Of a stretch of 64,000 bases of DNA, positions 54,196 through 63,997 are shown one piece after another (position 1 is the stretch's first letter; each line of letters starts with the position of its first letter). The notes beneath the pieces were generated by a model. That model searched no databases. It was not told the origin of the DNA and saw only the letters and a list, made by a program, of their open reading frames with translations. A program made the position numbers and the translations under genes. The DNA is taken from contig CM045737.1 of the NCBI GenBank assembly GCA_024760905.1, positions 12,564,726 through 12,628,725 on the forward strand, given 5' to 3'. This DNA is from Plotosus lineatus (lineage: Eukaryota > Chordata > Actinopteri > Siluriformes > Plotosidae).

Positions 54196-56593
54196 GTAGG
54201 CCTCCGTCAGTCGTTGCCGACTATGGATTTCGTGTGTTAGAGAGTCAAATTTTATTGGCATTTCCGACTGTGGCTGGCAAGACCAATGCGGGAGTGGCAA
54301 TCACGAGTGCATCTGGAGCAGATGTAGTTTGATGGTATGGCTGGAGTGCAAGCCTTCTGCTTTGCTCTCTTTTCCCTGGTAATGGCATGGATCTGTTCTT
54401 CTCCAATCTTGAGTTGTTTCTGGAGAGCAGTGCGCCATTTGCTACGGTCAACTGCTACCTCTTCCCAGTTCTCGGTGTTGATGTTCAGGGCTTTCATGTC
54501 ACGCTTGCAGACGTCTTTGTATCGCAAGTGAGGCCGGCCAACACTTCTCTTGCCTGAGGCTAGTTCACCGTAGAGGAGGTCCTTTGGAATACATCCTTCT
54601 TCCATCCTACGCACATGACCAAGCCATCGGAGTCTGCATTGTCTGAGTAGTGTGAGCATGGTGGGAAGTCCTGCACGATCAAGAACTTGGGCGTTGGAAA
54701 CTTTGTCACTCCAGTGAATGCCAAGAATTCGACGAAGTGAGCGCATGTGAAAGTTGTTGAGTTTGCGCTCCTGTCCGGAGTATGTTGTCCATGTTTCGCT
54801 GCCATAGAGGAGAGTGCTGATGATGCAGGCATTGTACACTGAGATCACAGCAACATCATCAGCAAAAAGCATATCTCTAACAATTTTCTCCCTCACTTTT
54901 GTTTTCGCTTTCAGTCGAGCGAGGTTGAAAAGTCGACCATCAGATCTTGTTCGTAGATGTACTCCTTCAGTTGCAGTTTTAAAAGCGTGCTTTAGAAGCA
55001 TGGCAAAAAAGATTCCAAAGAGAGTAGGAGCAAGAACACATCCCTGCTTCACTCCACTCTTGATTTCGAAGGAGTTGGACATCCTGCCTTCATACTGGAT
55101 TGTTGCCCTCATGCCATCGTGAAAGGATCTAATGAGGCTGTGAAGTTTTGGAGGGCAACCAATCTTTGGAAGGATGCTGAAAAGTCCTTCCCTGCTGACG
55201 CGGTCAAAGGCCTTGGTCAGGTCTATGGAGGCTATATATAGTGGCTCGTGTTGTTCTCTGCATTTCTCCTGAAGTTGGCGCAAGGAGAATATCATGTCGA
55301 CTGTTGAGCGCTTAGATCGGAAACCGCACTGGGACTCGGGGTAGATACGCTCTGCAAGTTTTTGAAGGCGCACAAGCAAGACACGGGTGTAGAGTTTTCC
55401 CACAATGCTCAGGAGAGAGATACCGCTGTAGTTGTTGCAATCACTCCTTTCGCCCTTGTTCTTGTAGAGGGTGACAATCTTAGCATCTCTCATGTCTTGT
55501 GGCACAGCTCCCTCTCTCCAACATTGGCATAGGACGTCATGAAGAGGCTGTAGTATGGTGTCTTCACAGCACTTTATTAAATCGGGTGGTATGCCATCGG
55601 CACTAGGTGCTTTTCTGCTGGCTAGGCTGTCAATTGCTTTGCAGAGCTCGGCAAGAGTTGGTTTAGCATCTAGCTCCTCCATGATGGGTAGAGGTTCGAT
55701 GGCATCGAGGGCTGCAGCGGTAATTGTGTTCTCTCTTGAATACAGCTCTGAGTAATGCTCAACCCACCTGTCCATCTGCTTGCCCTTGTCTGTGATCATC
55801 TCCCCACTGGTGGACTTAAGTGGGGCTGTCTTGCTCTGTGTGGGCCCTAGAGCTGCCTTGATGCCCTCGTACATTCCTCTCATGTTGCCTGTGGCAGCTG
55901 CAGTCTGGATGGAGGCACTGAGCTGTTGCCAGTATTCATTGGTACAACATCTTGCAGTGTGTTGTGCTTTGCTTCTGGCAGCTCTGAGAATAAATTTTGC
56001 CTGGTGCGGGTCTTGCAGTCTGCTTGTCGGTTTTTGTCCTGATTCCCAAGCACCCAATGAGGAAGGCAGACTATGGCGGGACAACACCTTATTGACTGGG
56101 GGTTGCCCAGCTTGAGGTGGGCGGTAGCTATCCAGTGAAATCTGAAGATCTCTCCCACCGTCAGAAGCAACCCCTGGCGCCTCGCTCTTCACCAATCGAA
56201 CACTGTGGCTTATAACCGGTATCTGCTGCTTCCCGTGTTGATTCCACACTGTGAAGCGTAGCTGGAGTGACCTCTCCAGGGCGCGAGCCAGGGCAAGAAT
56301 GTTTTGGAGGAAGAGCTGTTGCCCATGTAGCAGATCCCCCCTCTCCACACTGTTGATGGGTCCAAAGGAACTGCAGAAGCTGGTACAATTTGGCACCAAC
56401 AGTGTCGCAGGAGATGCCGGAACGTTTCTGATGTCAGAAGCGGATCGCCTTAGGGACTCCATCTCCGGATTTTTCCTCAGGGTTTACTCCCGAAGCCTTC
56501 CTCTCAAGTGAGTGATTCACAAGGCAGTAGAGGTTTAGGGTCAGAGTTTTTCATCTCCTAGATAAGTTGCCTTACAGGGCTATTATCATATTA
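54196..56593 (-). mobile_element. LINE with exact target duplication, internally deleted
   Basis: Flanked by TCATACTGTATTA at 54183-54195 and 56594-56606. On the minus strand it has a short 5' leader, one long open frame and a short 3' end ('gtcggcaacgactgacggag'). At 2.4 kb it is much shorter than a complete element because the endonuclease and a segment after FADD are absent. Confidence 0.88.
54252..56462 (-). CDS. LINE reverse transcriptase-like protein, 736 aa, open but deleted
   Basis: An uninterrupted frame. Residues 1-200 contain no recognisable endonuclease motifs. The reverse transcriptase spans about 275-541: SRKAPSADGIPPDLIK (282-297), IASIDLTKAFDRV (motif A, 410-422), KQGCVLAPTLFGIFF (motif B, 472-486) and MLFADDVAVIS (catalytic, 531-541). 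At residue 541/542 (about 54840) the sequence jumps in frame to VYNACIISTLLYGSETW, so I infer loss of roughly 100 residues of thumb region. The C-terminal part has RWLGHVRRMEEGCIPKDLLY and a Cys/His cluster, CSRCTRDCHSRIGLASHSRKC. Clade not assigned. Without endonuclease and thumb it should not be autonomous. Confidence 0.85.
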   Translation of the reverse strand: MESLRRSASDIRNVPASPATLLVPNCTSFCSSFGPINSVERGDLLHGQQLFLQNILALARALERSLQLRFTVWNQHGKQQIPVISHSVRLVKSEAPGVASDGGRDLQISLDSYRPPQAGQPPVNKVLSRHSLPSSLGAWESGQKPTSRLQDPHQAKFILRAARSKAQHTARCCTNEYWQQLSASIQTAAATGNMRGMYEGIKAALGPTQSKTAPLKSTSGEMITDKGKQMDRWVEHYSELYSRENTITAAALDAIEPLPIMEELDAKPTLAELCKAIDSLASRKAPSADGIPPDLIKCCEDTILQPLHDVLCQCWREGAVPQDMRDAKIVTLYKNKGERSDCNNYSGISLLSIVGKLYTRVLLVRLQKLAERIYPESQCGFRSKRSTVDMIFSLRQLQEKCREQHEPLYIASIDLTKAFDRVSREGLFSILPKIGCPPKLHSLIRSFHDGMRATIQYEGRMSNSFEIKSGVKQGCVLAPTLFGIFFAMLLKHAFKTATEGVHLRTRSDGRLFNLARLKAKTKVREKIVRDMLFADDVAVISVYNACIISTLLYGSETWTTYSGQERKLNNFHMRSLRRILGIHWSDKVSNAQVLDRAGLPTMLTLLRQCRLRWLGHVRRMEEGCIPKDLLYGELASGKRSVGRPHLRYKDVCKRDMKALNINTENWEEVAVDRSKWRTALQKQLKIGEEQIHAITREKRAKQKACTPAIPSNYICSRCTRDCHSRIGLASHSRKCQ

Positions 56594-56606
56594 TCATACT
56601 GTATTA

Positions 56607-58204
56607 TACATCCATAAATACCATGACAGTATCTCATAAAACACCCCTAAATCAATTATTATAAACATACCATTGTAAAATAATATCAAATATAGCAAAT
56701 AATATCAACATTAATTTCAAATAAATTAAATTCAAGCAAAATAATATCAAATAGATACATTTTAATCAACGATTACAATATGTGAGATTCTCAAAACCGA
56801 AAGTAGTGTACTGGCTGTTGGTTATACGGACTTCCGGTCTTTCAAGTGTGCAAGGGTGCCGTTGAACTCTAGAACTCAGCCTGCACTGATGTGAATCACC
56901 AGCAGAGCGGAGAGTTCTCTCTAGATTTAGGTTTTCATTCATTTTACAACTCTCTTTGCTTAACTGAGTATGCATGGTAGATTGCGCCAATCCAAGCAGA
57001 TAGTTAATTCATCTCTGTGTATGAGACTTGCACCCATGCTAGTAGGCTTACGTTTCTGACCAACCATATTTGCTTAGATTTACAAAAGTCTGCAAAACCG
57101 TGTAAACACAAAGATCACAGAGACGATGTCTTACTACAAGGGTACCACACGGTGAACTGGGAAGAAGGAGGGCACGTTCACCGAGACCATTTGAGGGGCA
57201 CATTTGAGGGGTGAAGGAAGCATTTGAGGGGTGTTCTAACCAGATGCCCGAGCTACCTCAATTGACTCCTCTCAACGCGGATGAGCAGCGGTTCTACTCT
57301 GACCCCCTCCCGTATGGCTGAGCTCTTCATCCTGTTTCAAGGTGAAGTGAACCTCATTTGTAGGTTGTATTGGCAGTGAGCTTAGACTCTTCCCAGGTTC
57401 ACGTTCCACTTAGGTATTCCACTCATGAGCAAAGAAACAGGACATTAAATTCAATCAAATCAGGGTGTTTTTTTGTTTGTTTGGTTTTTTTTTTGTTTTT
57501 TTTTATAATGCTGCACAATGGACTGATATTTAAAATTGTGAGGAATTGTCCGCTCTCTTTTCTGTTTCAATATGTTTTATAGCAAGAGGAAGATGGTGAG
57601 AAGCAAGTAATGATGTTTAGATTTTATTGTTTGTTGTGACTCACAGTGTTTTGGCCTTTCAACAGTCAGTGCCTGGATTTTTCTGCTTGTACGTCAGCAT
57701 GATTAAATTGAACTATTTGAAAACATTATTCAGAGAATATGAGATATCAGTGTGTCCTGGAACCAGTGCACTAAAAATCCGAATTAAGTCAGTCTTATTT
57801 ATTTCGATGTAGATAAAATTTCATGTGGTGGTATGCAAGCAAACTGGCATAAAAAATTGTTATGATTTTCCTCAGAAAACAGATTAGACTAGTTCATAGT
57901 GTTACTTCAGTGCAACGCTTGAATTAGTTTATTTTCTTTCATGGCTGAGCTTTGAGTTAAACTTTGTGAGTGGGATCAATGTGTGTGTGGTGCATGGATG
58001 AACAGTACAGCATATTCTTTCATAAGTCAAAGAGTCCATATATGCCTCCATTGATTTTTATTTTGTGTCTTCGGTGACAGGGTAATCATATCAAAACTAA
58101 AACAATGTGACCTAACAGAAGAAAGTAAACTAATGGCCACTAGGGGCAGTGTTAGTGACGTGTGCTTGGAACCTGCAAGCTGCCACTGTAGGTTTATTAT
58201 TTTA
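56607..58204. other. Unassigned sequence
   Basis: 56607-56770 is AT-rich and may be the far side of the Tigger-like element split by the LINE. The remainder shows no recognised repeat. Short frames (57017-57214, 57370-57582) have no motif. Confidence 0.3.
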
Positions 58205-58300
58205 TTTCATTTTCTGAGCACTTTATCCTTTATTGGGGTCATGGAGCCTATCCCGGCACACTCTAATGGAGGTCAACGTACACCCTGAACAGCTCCCTCG
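58205..58300 (-). mobile_element. L2-like tail fragment
   Basis: 'ttctgagcactttatcct' and 'cacactctaatggaggtcaa' followed by 'acaccctgaacagctc' match the tail shared by SINE-1 and SINE-D in reverse. Confidence 0.5.
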
Positions 58301-58337
58301 TCAATGATTATTCCACTTTGCCACCTCATAGTAGTTA

Positions 58338-58428
<91 letters not shown>

Positions 58429-58457
58429 TGTTGTTGTTGTTGTTGCTGCTGCTGCTG
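58338..58457. repeat. Four-part trinucleotide microsatellite
   Basis: (TAC)n 58338-58372, (TAA)n to 58428, (TTG)n to 58445, (CTG)n to 58457. The next bases GTGGTGG continue the trinucleotide pattern into the SINE-D that follows. Confidence 0.95.
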
Positions 58458-58476
58458 GTGGTGGCGATGCTGATGC

Positions 58477-58830
58477 TGTAGGTGGCACAGTAGTGTGGTG
58501 GTTAGCACATTTCACAGCAAGAAGACCCTGGGTTTGATTCCCAGCTTCTGCCATTTCTGCGCGAAGTTTGCGTCTTCTCCCCATGCTTGCGTGGGCTTAT
58601 TCTGAGTACTCCAGTTTCTTCAGGCAGTCCAAAGACATGTACATTAGACTAACTGGCTGTTACACACGGACCCTAGATGTGAGTGTGAGTGTGAATGGTT
58701 ATGTATGTGTTGTCCTGTGATGGTCTGGCAAGCTGTTCAGGTTGTACGCCACCTTTGCCCAGCATCAACTGAGGTACCAGCCTCTCCATGACCCTAGTAG
58801 TTGAAGTGGTTTGTTAGATCAGTGAGCAGA
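58477..58830 (+). mobile_element. SINE-D, full length
   Basis: Head 'taggtggcacagtagtgtgg', B-box-like 'gggtttgattccc', body 'gaagtttgcgtcttctcccc' and an eroded tail. Confidence 0.75.
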
Positions 58831-59450
58831 CGAGTGTTATTGCAATGGTGTTTTTTTTTTTTTTTTTTTTTTACTTATTTTAATTGACTTATCTGTGATT
58901 TATATGATTATGTATTTCCTTGTTTATTTTTTATTTATTTATTTTTATTCAGGTTTCATTTAAAATTTAAGGGCAAGATGTGTAGTGCACAAATAAACGA
59001 AGATGCTTTTTTGCAGATGATTCTCCACTCACTGTAATAATGGGTCAAGGAAATGCAGATTTCTATTGTTATGTTCCTGACACTATATAAATATTTTTAT
59101 GTAGTTAAATCATCCTAACTAAGTACAGACCAAAACATTAATCAGTTAGTGACTAAGAATACTTTAGTGGCTATAAAGACTTGGGGTTCGGACAAAATAT
59201 TATATAAATATTAGTTGTGTAATAGGTGAGTGAGAGCGAGTGCAATGTTACTAAACCTGCAGATCAGGTTTGGGTTTGTGTCTGACTCAGGAGACATTTT
59301 AAATTAAGTACAGACCTGAAAACAGAAGAGTGCAGAGAGGACAAACTCAGGAGAAGTAATGTTACTCTTCCTACAGGTAAGTGGATGAAGAGCTCTTTTA
59401 AAAATAGAAATCACTGTAAAAGAGATGGAAATATTTATTTATGTAGGAAT

Positions 59451-59452
<2 letters not shown>
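58831..59452. other. Unassigned sequence
   Basis: A T tract near 58851-58872. 'cctacaggtaagtgg' at 59372-59386 looks like a splice donor, but the upstream sequence carries stops in the frames I checked. No repeat recognised. Confidence 0.3.
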
Positions 59453-59493
<41 letters not shown>

Positions 59494-59515
59494 GAGTGTG
59501 TGTGTGTGTGTGTGT
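59453..59515. repeat. (GT)n microsatellite, imperfect
   Basis: GT repeats with CG and AG interruptions. Confidence 0.95.
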
Positions 59516-59604
59516 CTGAAATTCGAGGTTGATAATATCTATGTAAAGAGATACAGAATTAATTGTGTCAGTGAGTGTTATATACAGTACTATCAATATG
59601 AGTA

Positions 59605-59722
59605 GAGGCCCTGTGATGGCCTGGTGAGCTATCCAGGGTGGCAGGAAGAGAATTGGGTACCAGTCTCCCTGTGACCCTAATTATGATAACGTGGGTCAGA
59701 AAATGAATGGATGACCGAATAA
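59605..59722 (+). mobile_element. L2-like tail fragment
   Basis: 'gccctgtgatggcctggtga' to 'gggtcagaaaatgaatgg' is the shared SINE tail with a central deletion. Confidence 0.65.
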
Positions 59723-59805
59723 ACAGTAATATATAAATGTATGACAGTGGATGTTGTTGCTCTATTAAGTTGTACAGTTTAATTTTTACAGGTATAAATA
59801 TAGCA

Positions 59806-60144
59806 TTCATTCATTCATTTTCTGAACCGCTTAGTCCTAATTAAGGTCGCAGGGAGGCTGGTGCCCATCTCAGCCGACTCCAGGCAAGGGTGGGGTACAC
59901 CCTGAACAGCCTGCTAGAGCGTTCCAGGGCCAACACTCACACCTAGGGGAGATTAGGAACAGTCAATTAACCCACTGTGCATGTTTTTAGTCTGTGGGAG
60001 GAAACCAGAGTACCTGGAGGAAACCCACGCAAGAACAGGGAGAACATGCAAACTCCACTCAGAAACATCCAGGCTGGGAATTGAACCCAGGACCTTCTTT
60101 TTGTGATGCGGACATGCTAACCACTATGCCACTGTACCGCCCAT
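59806..60144 (-). mobile_element. SINE-D, full length
   Basis: CATTCATTCATTCATTTTCT tail, L2-like part, body 'gcaagaacagggagaacatg' and head ('ctgggaattgaacccaggac', 'ccactgtaccgcc'). Confidence 0.85.
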
Positions 60145-60149
60145 TCAGT

Positions 60150-60500
60150 AGAACACTGAGGTGGTATCCGTCTCTCACTGAATGGCTCCTGTGACTGATC
60201 AGGAGGTTGTGAAGAGGGTGGGAGATATTGTATTTATTTTGGATGGCATTCTCCTCGCCGACACCACCGTCAGAGAGTCCAGTCCCATCCCCACAACGTT
60301 ACCGGCTTTGCGGATCAAATTGTTCGGTCTGTTAGTATCTGCGACCCACCACCTACTGTCTCAGCATGCGACAGTATAGAGGATAATGCTGACCACAACA
60401 GACTCATAAAACTTCATGAGTAGTGTCTGACAGATGTTAAACGACTTTAACCTCCTCAAAAAATAGAGATGGCTATTTTGTAAAGTGCGGTAGTGTTCGT
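60150..60500 (-). pseudogene. CR1/Jockey-like LINE C-terminal fragment
   Basis: The minus-strand frame reads LRRLKSFNICQTLLMKFYES, VVVSIILYTVAC and LIRKAGNVVGMGLDSLTVVS, then RRMPSKI. This matches the C-terminal domain of the fish LINE group whose palm domain is at 31548-32080. A stop replaces the expected Trp of ACWG, and the 3' part is eroded. Confidence 0.7.
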
Positions 60501-60544
60501 AACCCAGTCCAGTTCAGTTAATTATGATATTTCTTCTAAGAATT

Positions 60545-60880
60545 CAGTTCAGTTCATTTTCTGTAACCGCTTAATCCAAATTAGGGTCGTGGGGAGGCTG
60601 GCACCCATCCCAGCCAACTTTGGGCGAGGGCAGAGTACACCCTGGACAGCTCGCCAGGCCATCGCAGGGCGGAAACACGCCGACGGCTTTGCAGCCTACT
60701 CTTGTCGAAAGTTCTTTTACATGCCTCACACCATAGACAGTGAGAGACATGGCCGGCCTTTGATAACCCAGTTAGCTGCACTGGGGAGGACAGTGACAAC
60801 CTTGGGGAGAGTGGGACTCGAACCCCCAACCTTTGGATCAGCGATCCAGTGCCCTATACCACTAGACCACCACTGCCCCC
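60545..60880 (-). mobile_element. SINE-1, full length, GAACT-tailed
   Basis: Flanked by CTTCTAAGAATT at 60533-60544 and 60881-60892. Tail complement CAGTTCAGTTCATTTTCTG, then L2-like part, body with a short deletion near 60711, and head with 'ggactcgaacccccaacct'. It belongs with the copies at 51365 and 53199. Confidence 0.93.
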
Positions 60881-60892
60881 CTTCTAAGAATT

Positions 60893-61206
60893 GTTTTTTG
60901 AAATTAGAATAAATTTAGATACAGTGTCGGACATTCCAGCATACATACATGGATTTATTTTACAAAAAAGACAAGGAGTTTGGGCATTCCCCTAAATTAT
61001 GATGTAATTCTGCAGTGAAAATGTGCTGATTGGATAAGAACAGAGTGCCGTGAAAATAGCTGCTTTCCCTTATTATCCACGTTTTTTTTTTTTAATCTTT
61101 GTCACACTGTAAAGTTGACATACAATATATAGCAGCATATTTCTCTCAAAATTATCCAATGACTTATGTGTTTGACGTGAGCATTGACTGATAGAGAGAT
61201 AGACAG
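60893..61206. other. Unassigned sequence
   Basis: Nothing recognised. Confidence 0.35.
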
Positions 61207-61216
61207 ATGGTGGTGT

Positions 61217-61281
<65 letters not shown>
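61207..61281. repeat. (GT)n microsatellite
   Basis: GT repeats with one AG interruption near 61221, followed by a short G run. Confidence 0.97.
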
Positions 61282-61283
<2 letters not shown>

Positions 61284-61767
61284 GGGGGGGTGATAAGCTT
61301 TTGTGGTTTTTAAGAGGATGTACATCGTTTGAAAAGTGCAAGCAAAATATAGTGGACTCATAATAGAGCCTTGTGGAACACTAAACATTACTGTTGTATG
61401 CATAGAGAAAACACAATTCACAACAACGATCTATATCACATCGACCGAGAATTAACAAGGTCTATCTGCCATTTCATTCAAATGACAGATAGACCTTGTT
61501 CGTTCTCAGTTGAAGACCTCAAAACAGCTCGAGCCAAGAAAGAAAGAACCATTCTCTTAAGTCCAACATTTTTTTGTGTGTGTGTCACTAAAAGAACATT
61601 ATAAACTTTTATTGAAACTGCGCTAAGATCAACACAACATAAGCAATGAGATATAATCCTGATCAGAGGCTAGTGGTCGGAGATTTACCACTTTAATTAA
61701 CACTAATTCTGTCTTATGATGATGTCTAACACCTGACTAAAGGATCTCATGTATGTTATTGCTCTTC
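61282..61767. other. Unassigned sequence
   Basis: An imperfect inverted repeat, 'aacaaggtctatctgccatt' and 'atgacagatagaccttgtt' (about 61454-61500), could form a hairpin. No family recognised. Confidence 0.4.
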
Positions 61768-61783
61768 ATTCATGTGCTTGATA

Positions 61784-62120
61784 CGCGGCAGTGGTGACCT
61801 GGTGGCAAATGGTGCTGGATCACTGATCCTAAAGTTTGGGGTTCGTGGCCCACTCTCCACAAGATTGTCAAACCCCCCCTTCCCCCCACACACACGTGCA
61901 GCTAACTGGGTTATCAAAGGCTGGCCATGTCTCTCACTCTCTATGGTGAGAGGATGTAAAAGAAACATTGCGAACTTTTGACAAGAGTCGGCTGCATAGC
62001 CATCAGCATGTTTCTGCCCCTTGCTGAAGGATTGCGTCAGCAAGGGCGTAAAAACTTATGCCAAATCAAACATGCAATGATTTGCTGTGGCAACCCCTGA
62101 GAAGAAAGGAAAAGAAGAAG
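61784..62120 (+). mobile_element. SINE-2 (RTE-tailed), full length
   Basis: Flanked by ATTCATGTGCTTGATA (61768-61783) and ATTCATGTGCCTGATA (62121-62136), one mismatch. Head 'gcagtggtgacctggtggca', body, and RTE-like tail with a small deletion, ending AAAGAAGAAG. Confidence 0.9.
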
Positions 62121-62245
62121 ATTCATGTGCCTGATATCTTTCCCAAACTAAAGGACTTTGGTACGGAATACTTTTTTATTATTATTACTTTTGTTTTAAT
62201 AAAGGTTCTGTTTCTTTGTAAATATTTGCTTGAGGAAATGTGTCT

Positions 62246-62938
62246 GGGGCAATGGTGGCCTGGGGATGGGGTGCTGAATTTCTGATTCCAAGATCTGGGG
62301 TTCAAGCCCCACTATCAAATGGTTGTCACTGCTTTCCCCCCAGTGCAGCTAACTGGGTTATCAATGGACAGCCATGTCTCTCACTGTCTGTGGTGAGTAG
62401 TATGTAAAAAAGACTATTGCTTATTTTCGTCAAAAGTAGGCAACATAGCCATCAGCATGACACCCCCCCCCCCCCAAACGTTCTCCCTAATTTAGTCGGA
62501 TGCAATTCCCACCCATCAGGTATTGCCTTCCCGATCACACCACCATCACCAGCCAGGCAGTGGGAAACGCAGGCACACGGCCCCTCTGTGATGCTACCCA
62601 CCTCTTTCCGAACTGCAGCGCCATGCGTATTTTGGGGCGGTCTAATACACTCGGAGGGAAAGCTCTATCTGCTCCCTCATATGAAGAGATGCCCATGATT
62701 GACTGATGATCTCTGTGGGTGACAGGGAAGTGAGCATATGCCATCCGTTCGTCCCAGTAAGAAATTAGCCAATTACCTTCCATGGACGTCCAGCCATGGA
62801 CGGCTATGTGCATTAAACCTGATTCAAACTTGCAATCTCTGTGTTAATAGTCATGCACCTCTTCAATACTCCACTCAGGAGCTGGTTGAGATGGACGCCA
62901 ACATCCCTGCAACTCTAATTAGGATAAGCCAGTGATTT
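62246..62938 (+). mobile_element. SINE-1 interrupted by another SINE
   Basis: Head 'gggcaatggtggcctgggga', B-box-like 'ggttcaagcccc' and body to 'catcagcatga' (62460). The L2-like tail resumes at about 62863 ('ctccactcaggagctggttg') and ends 'ctaattaggataagccag'. Part of the tail was lost at the insertion. Confidence 0.75.
62463..62862 (-). mobile_element. Unnamed tRNA-like-headed repeat nested in SINE-1
   Basis: On the minus strand it starts with a B-box-like 'gattgcaagtttgaatc' and passes 'agccgtccatggctggac' and 'tgggtagcatcacagagggg'. It ends 'actaaattagggagaacg' followed by a G tract (poly-C on the plus strand). This order resembles a fish SINE with a G-rich end. I cannot name it. Confidence 0.5.
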
Positions 62939-63379
62939 TTCAGTGGGTAATAGAAGTATGGTGGATATTGTAGTATGGGTAATTCAAATTGATAATTAGT
63001 AAAATTTAATTTTAGTAAAAATAAAAACTATATATAATGTAAAACAATTGGTTGTCTTAGCCTTGCAAAAAAATCTGAACTGACATCAAACCAGGCCTTG
63101 TTCAACCGCTGTATGCATTTACCAGAGCGAAGTACTTGCCTGGACCTTCCTTGGTCTCACAGAAATGCCACTGTAACACCACCCACCAACCTGAGGTCGG
63201 GCCCCTTCCATTTATGGTGAAGGACTCTGCCATGTACCTTTTAATTTGAGCTTATATGGAAACACTCATTTAGACGATTGAAATATTTTCATTGTGGATG
63301 CATTCAGTCATTCAATTCTTGGAAAAACACTCAATATATCAATTTCAATCAATTTATGAAGTAAAGTGACAGATCTTGG
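62939..63379. other. Unassigned sequence
   Basis: Nothing recognised. Confidence 0.35.
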
Positions 63380-63722
63380 GGACAGTGGTGGCCTAGTGGT
63401 ACAGGGTGCTGTATCACTGATCCAAAGGTTGGGGGTTCGAGTCCCACTCACCACAAGGTTGTCACTAACCCCGTCCAGTGCAGATAACTCGGTTATCAAA
63501 GGCCAGCCATGGCTCCTACTGTCTATGCTGAGAGATTCATGTAAAAGAACCATTGCTGACTTTCAACAAGAGCAGCTACATAGCCAGCACTGTCTTTCCT
63601 CCCTGTAATAGTCTGGCAAGCTGTCCAGGGTGTACTCTGCCATTACCTGGAGTCGGCTGAGATGGGCGCCAGCCTCCTCACAACCCTAATTAGAATTAAG
63701 TGGTTACAGAAAATTACGAGTG
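63380..63722 (+). mobile_element. SINE-1, full length
   Basis: Head 'gacagtggtggcctagtggt', B box GGTTCGAGTCCC, body, and L2-like tail 'agtcggctgagatgggcgcc' to 'gtggttacagaaaatt'. Confidence 0.88.
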
Positions 63723-63841
63723 AAAGAGCTTTAATCATGACCAATATCTTTTAATTTTGTGAATCATGAATATGTAGAAAAGATCAGTTCACTGGCATGA
63801 ATATAATTGTATCTACAAAGTAGTTGCATAAAATCCCATCA

Positions 63842-63842
63842 G

Positions 63843-63929
<87 letters not shown>

Positions 63930-63943
63930 ATTATTATTATTAT

Positions 63944-63997
<54 letters not shown>

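Noticed and set aside
59270..59386. Exon ending at a splice-donor-like 'acaggtaagtgg'
   Set aside because: The preceding segment contains stops, including TTTTAAATTAAG, and no partner exon was recognised. A non-coding exon cannot be excluded but is not supported.
60182..60379. Plus-strand 65-codon frame MAPVTDQEVVKRVGD
   Set aside because: It is the antisense of a CR1/Jockey-like LINE C-terminal fragment whose minus-strand frame has recognisable residues.
61756..62043. Frames across SINE copies (e.g. 95 codons here, 139 codons at 60493-60912, 123 codons at 44802-45173, 183 codons at 48282-48833)
   Set aside because: They run through SINE sequence and flanks and share translated SINE strings (e.g. 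HGRPLITQLAALG) at many loci, so they are not genes.
7463..63722. tRNA genes at SINE heads
   Set aside because: A- and B-box-like motifs are present, but no complete cloverleaf with an acceptor stem is apparent and each is followed by SINE body. They are polymerase III promoters of SINEs at most.
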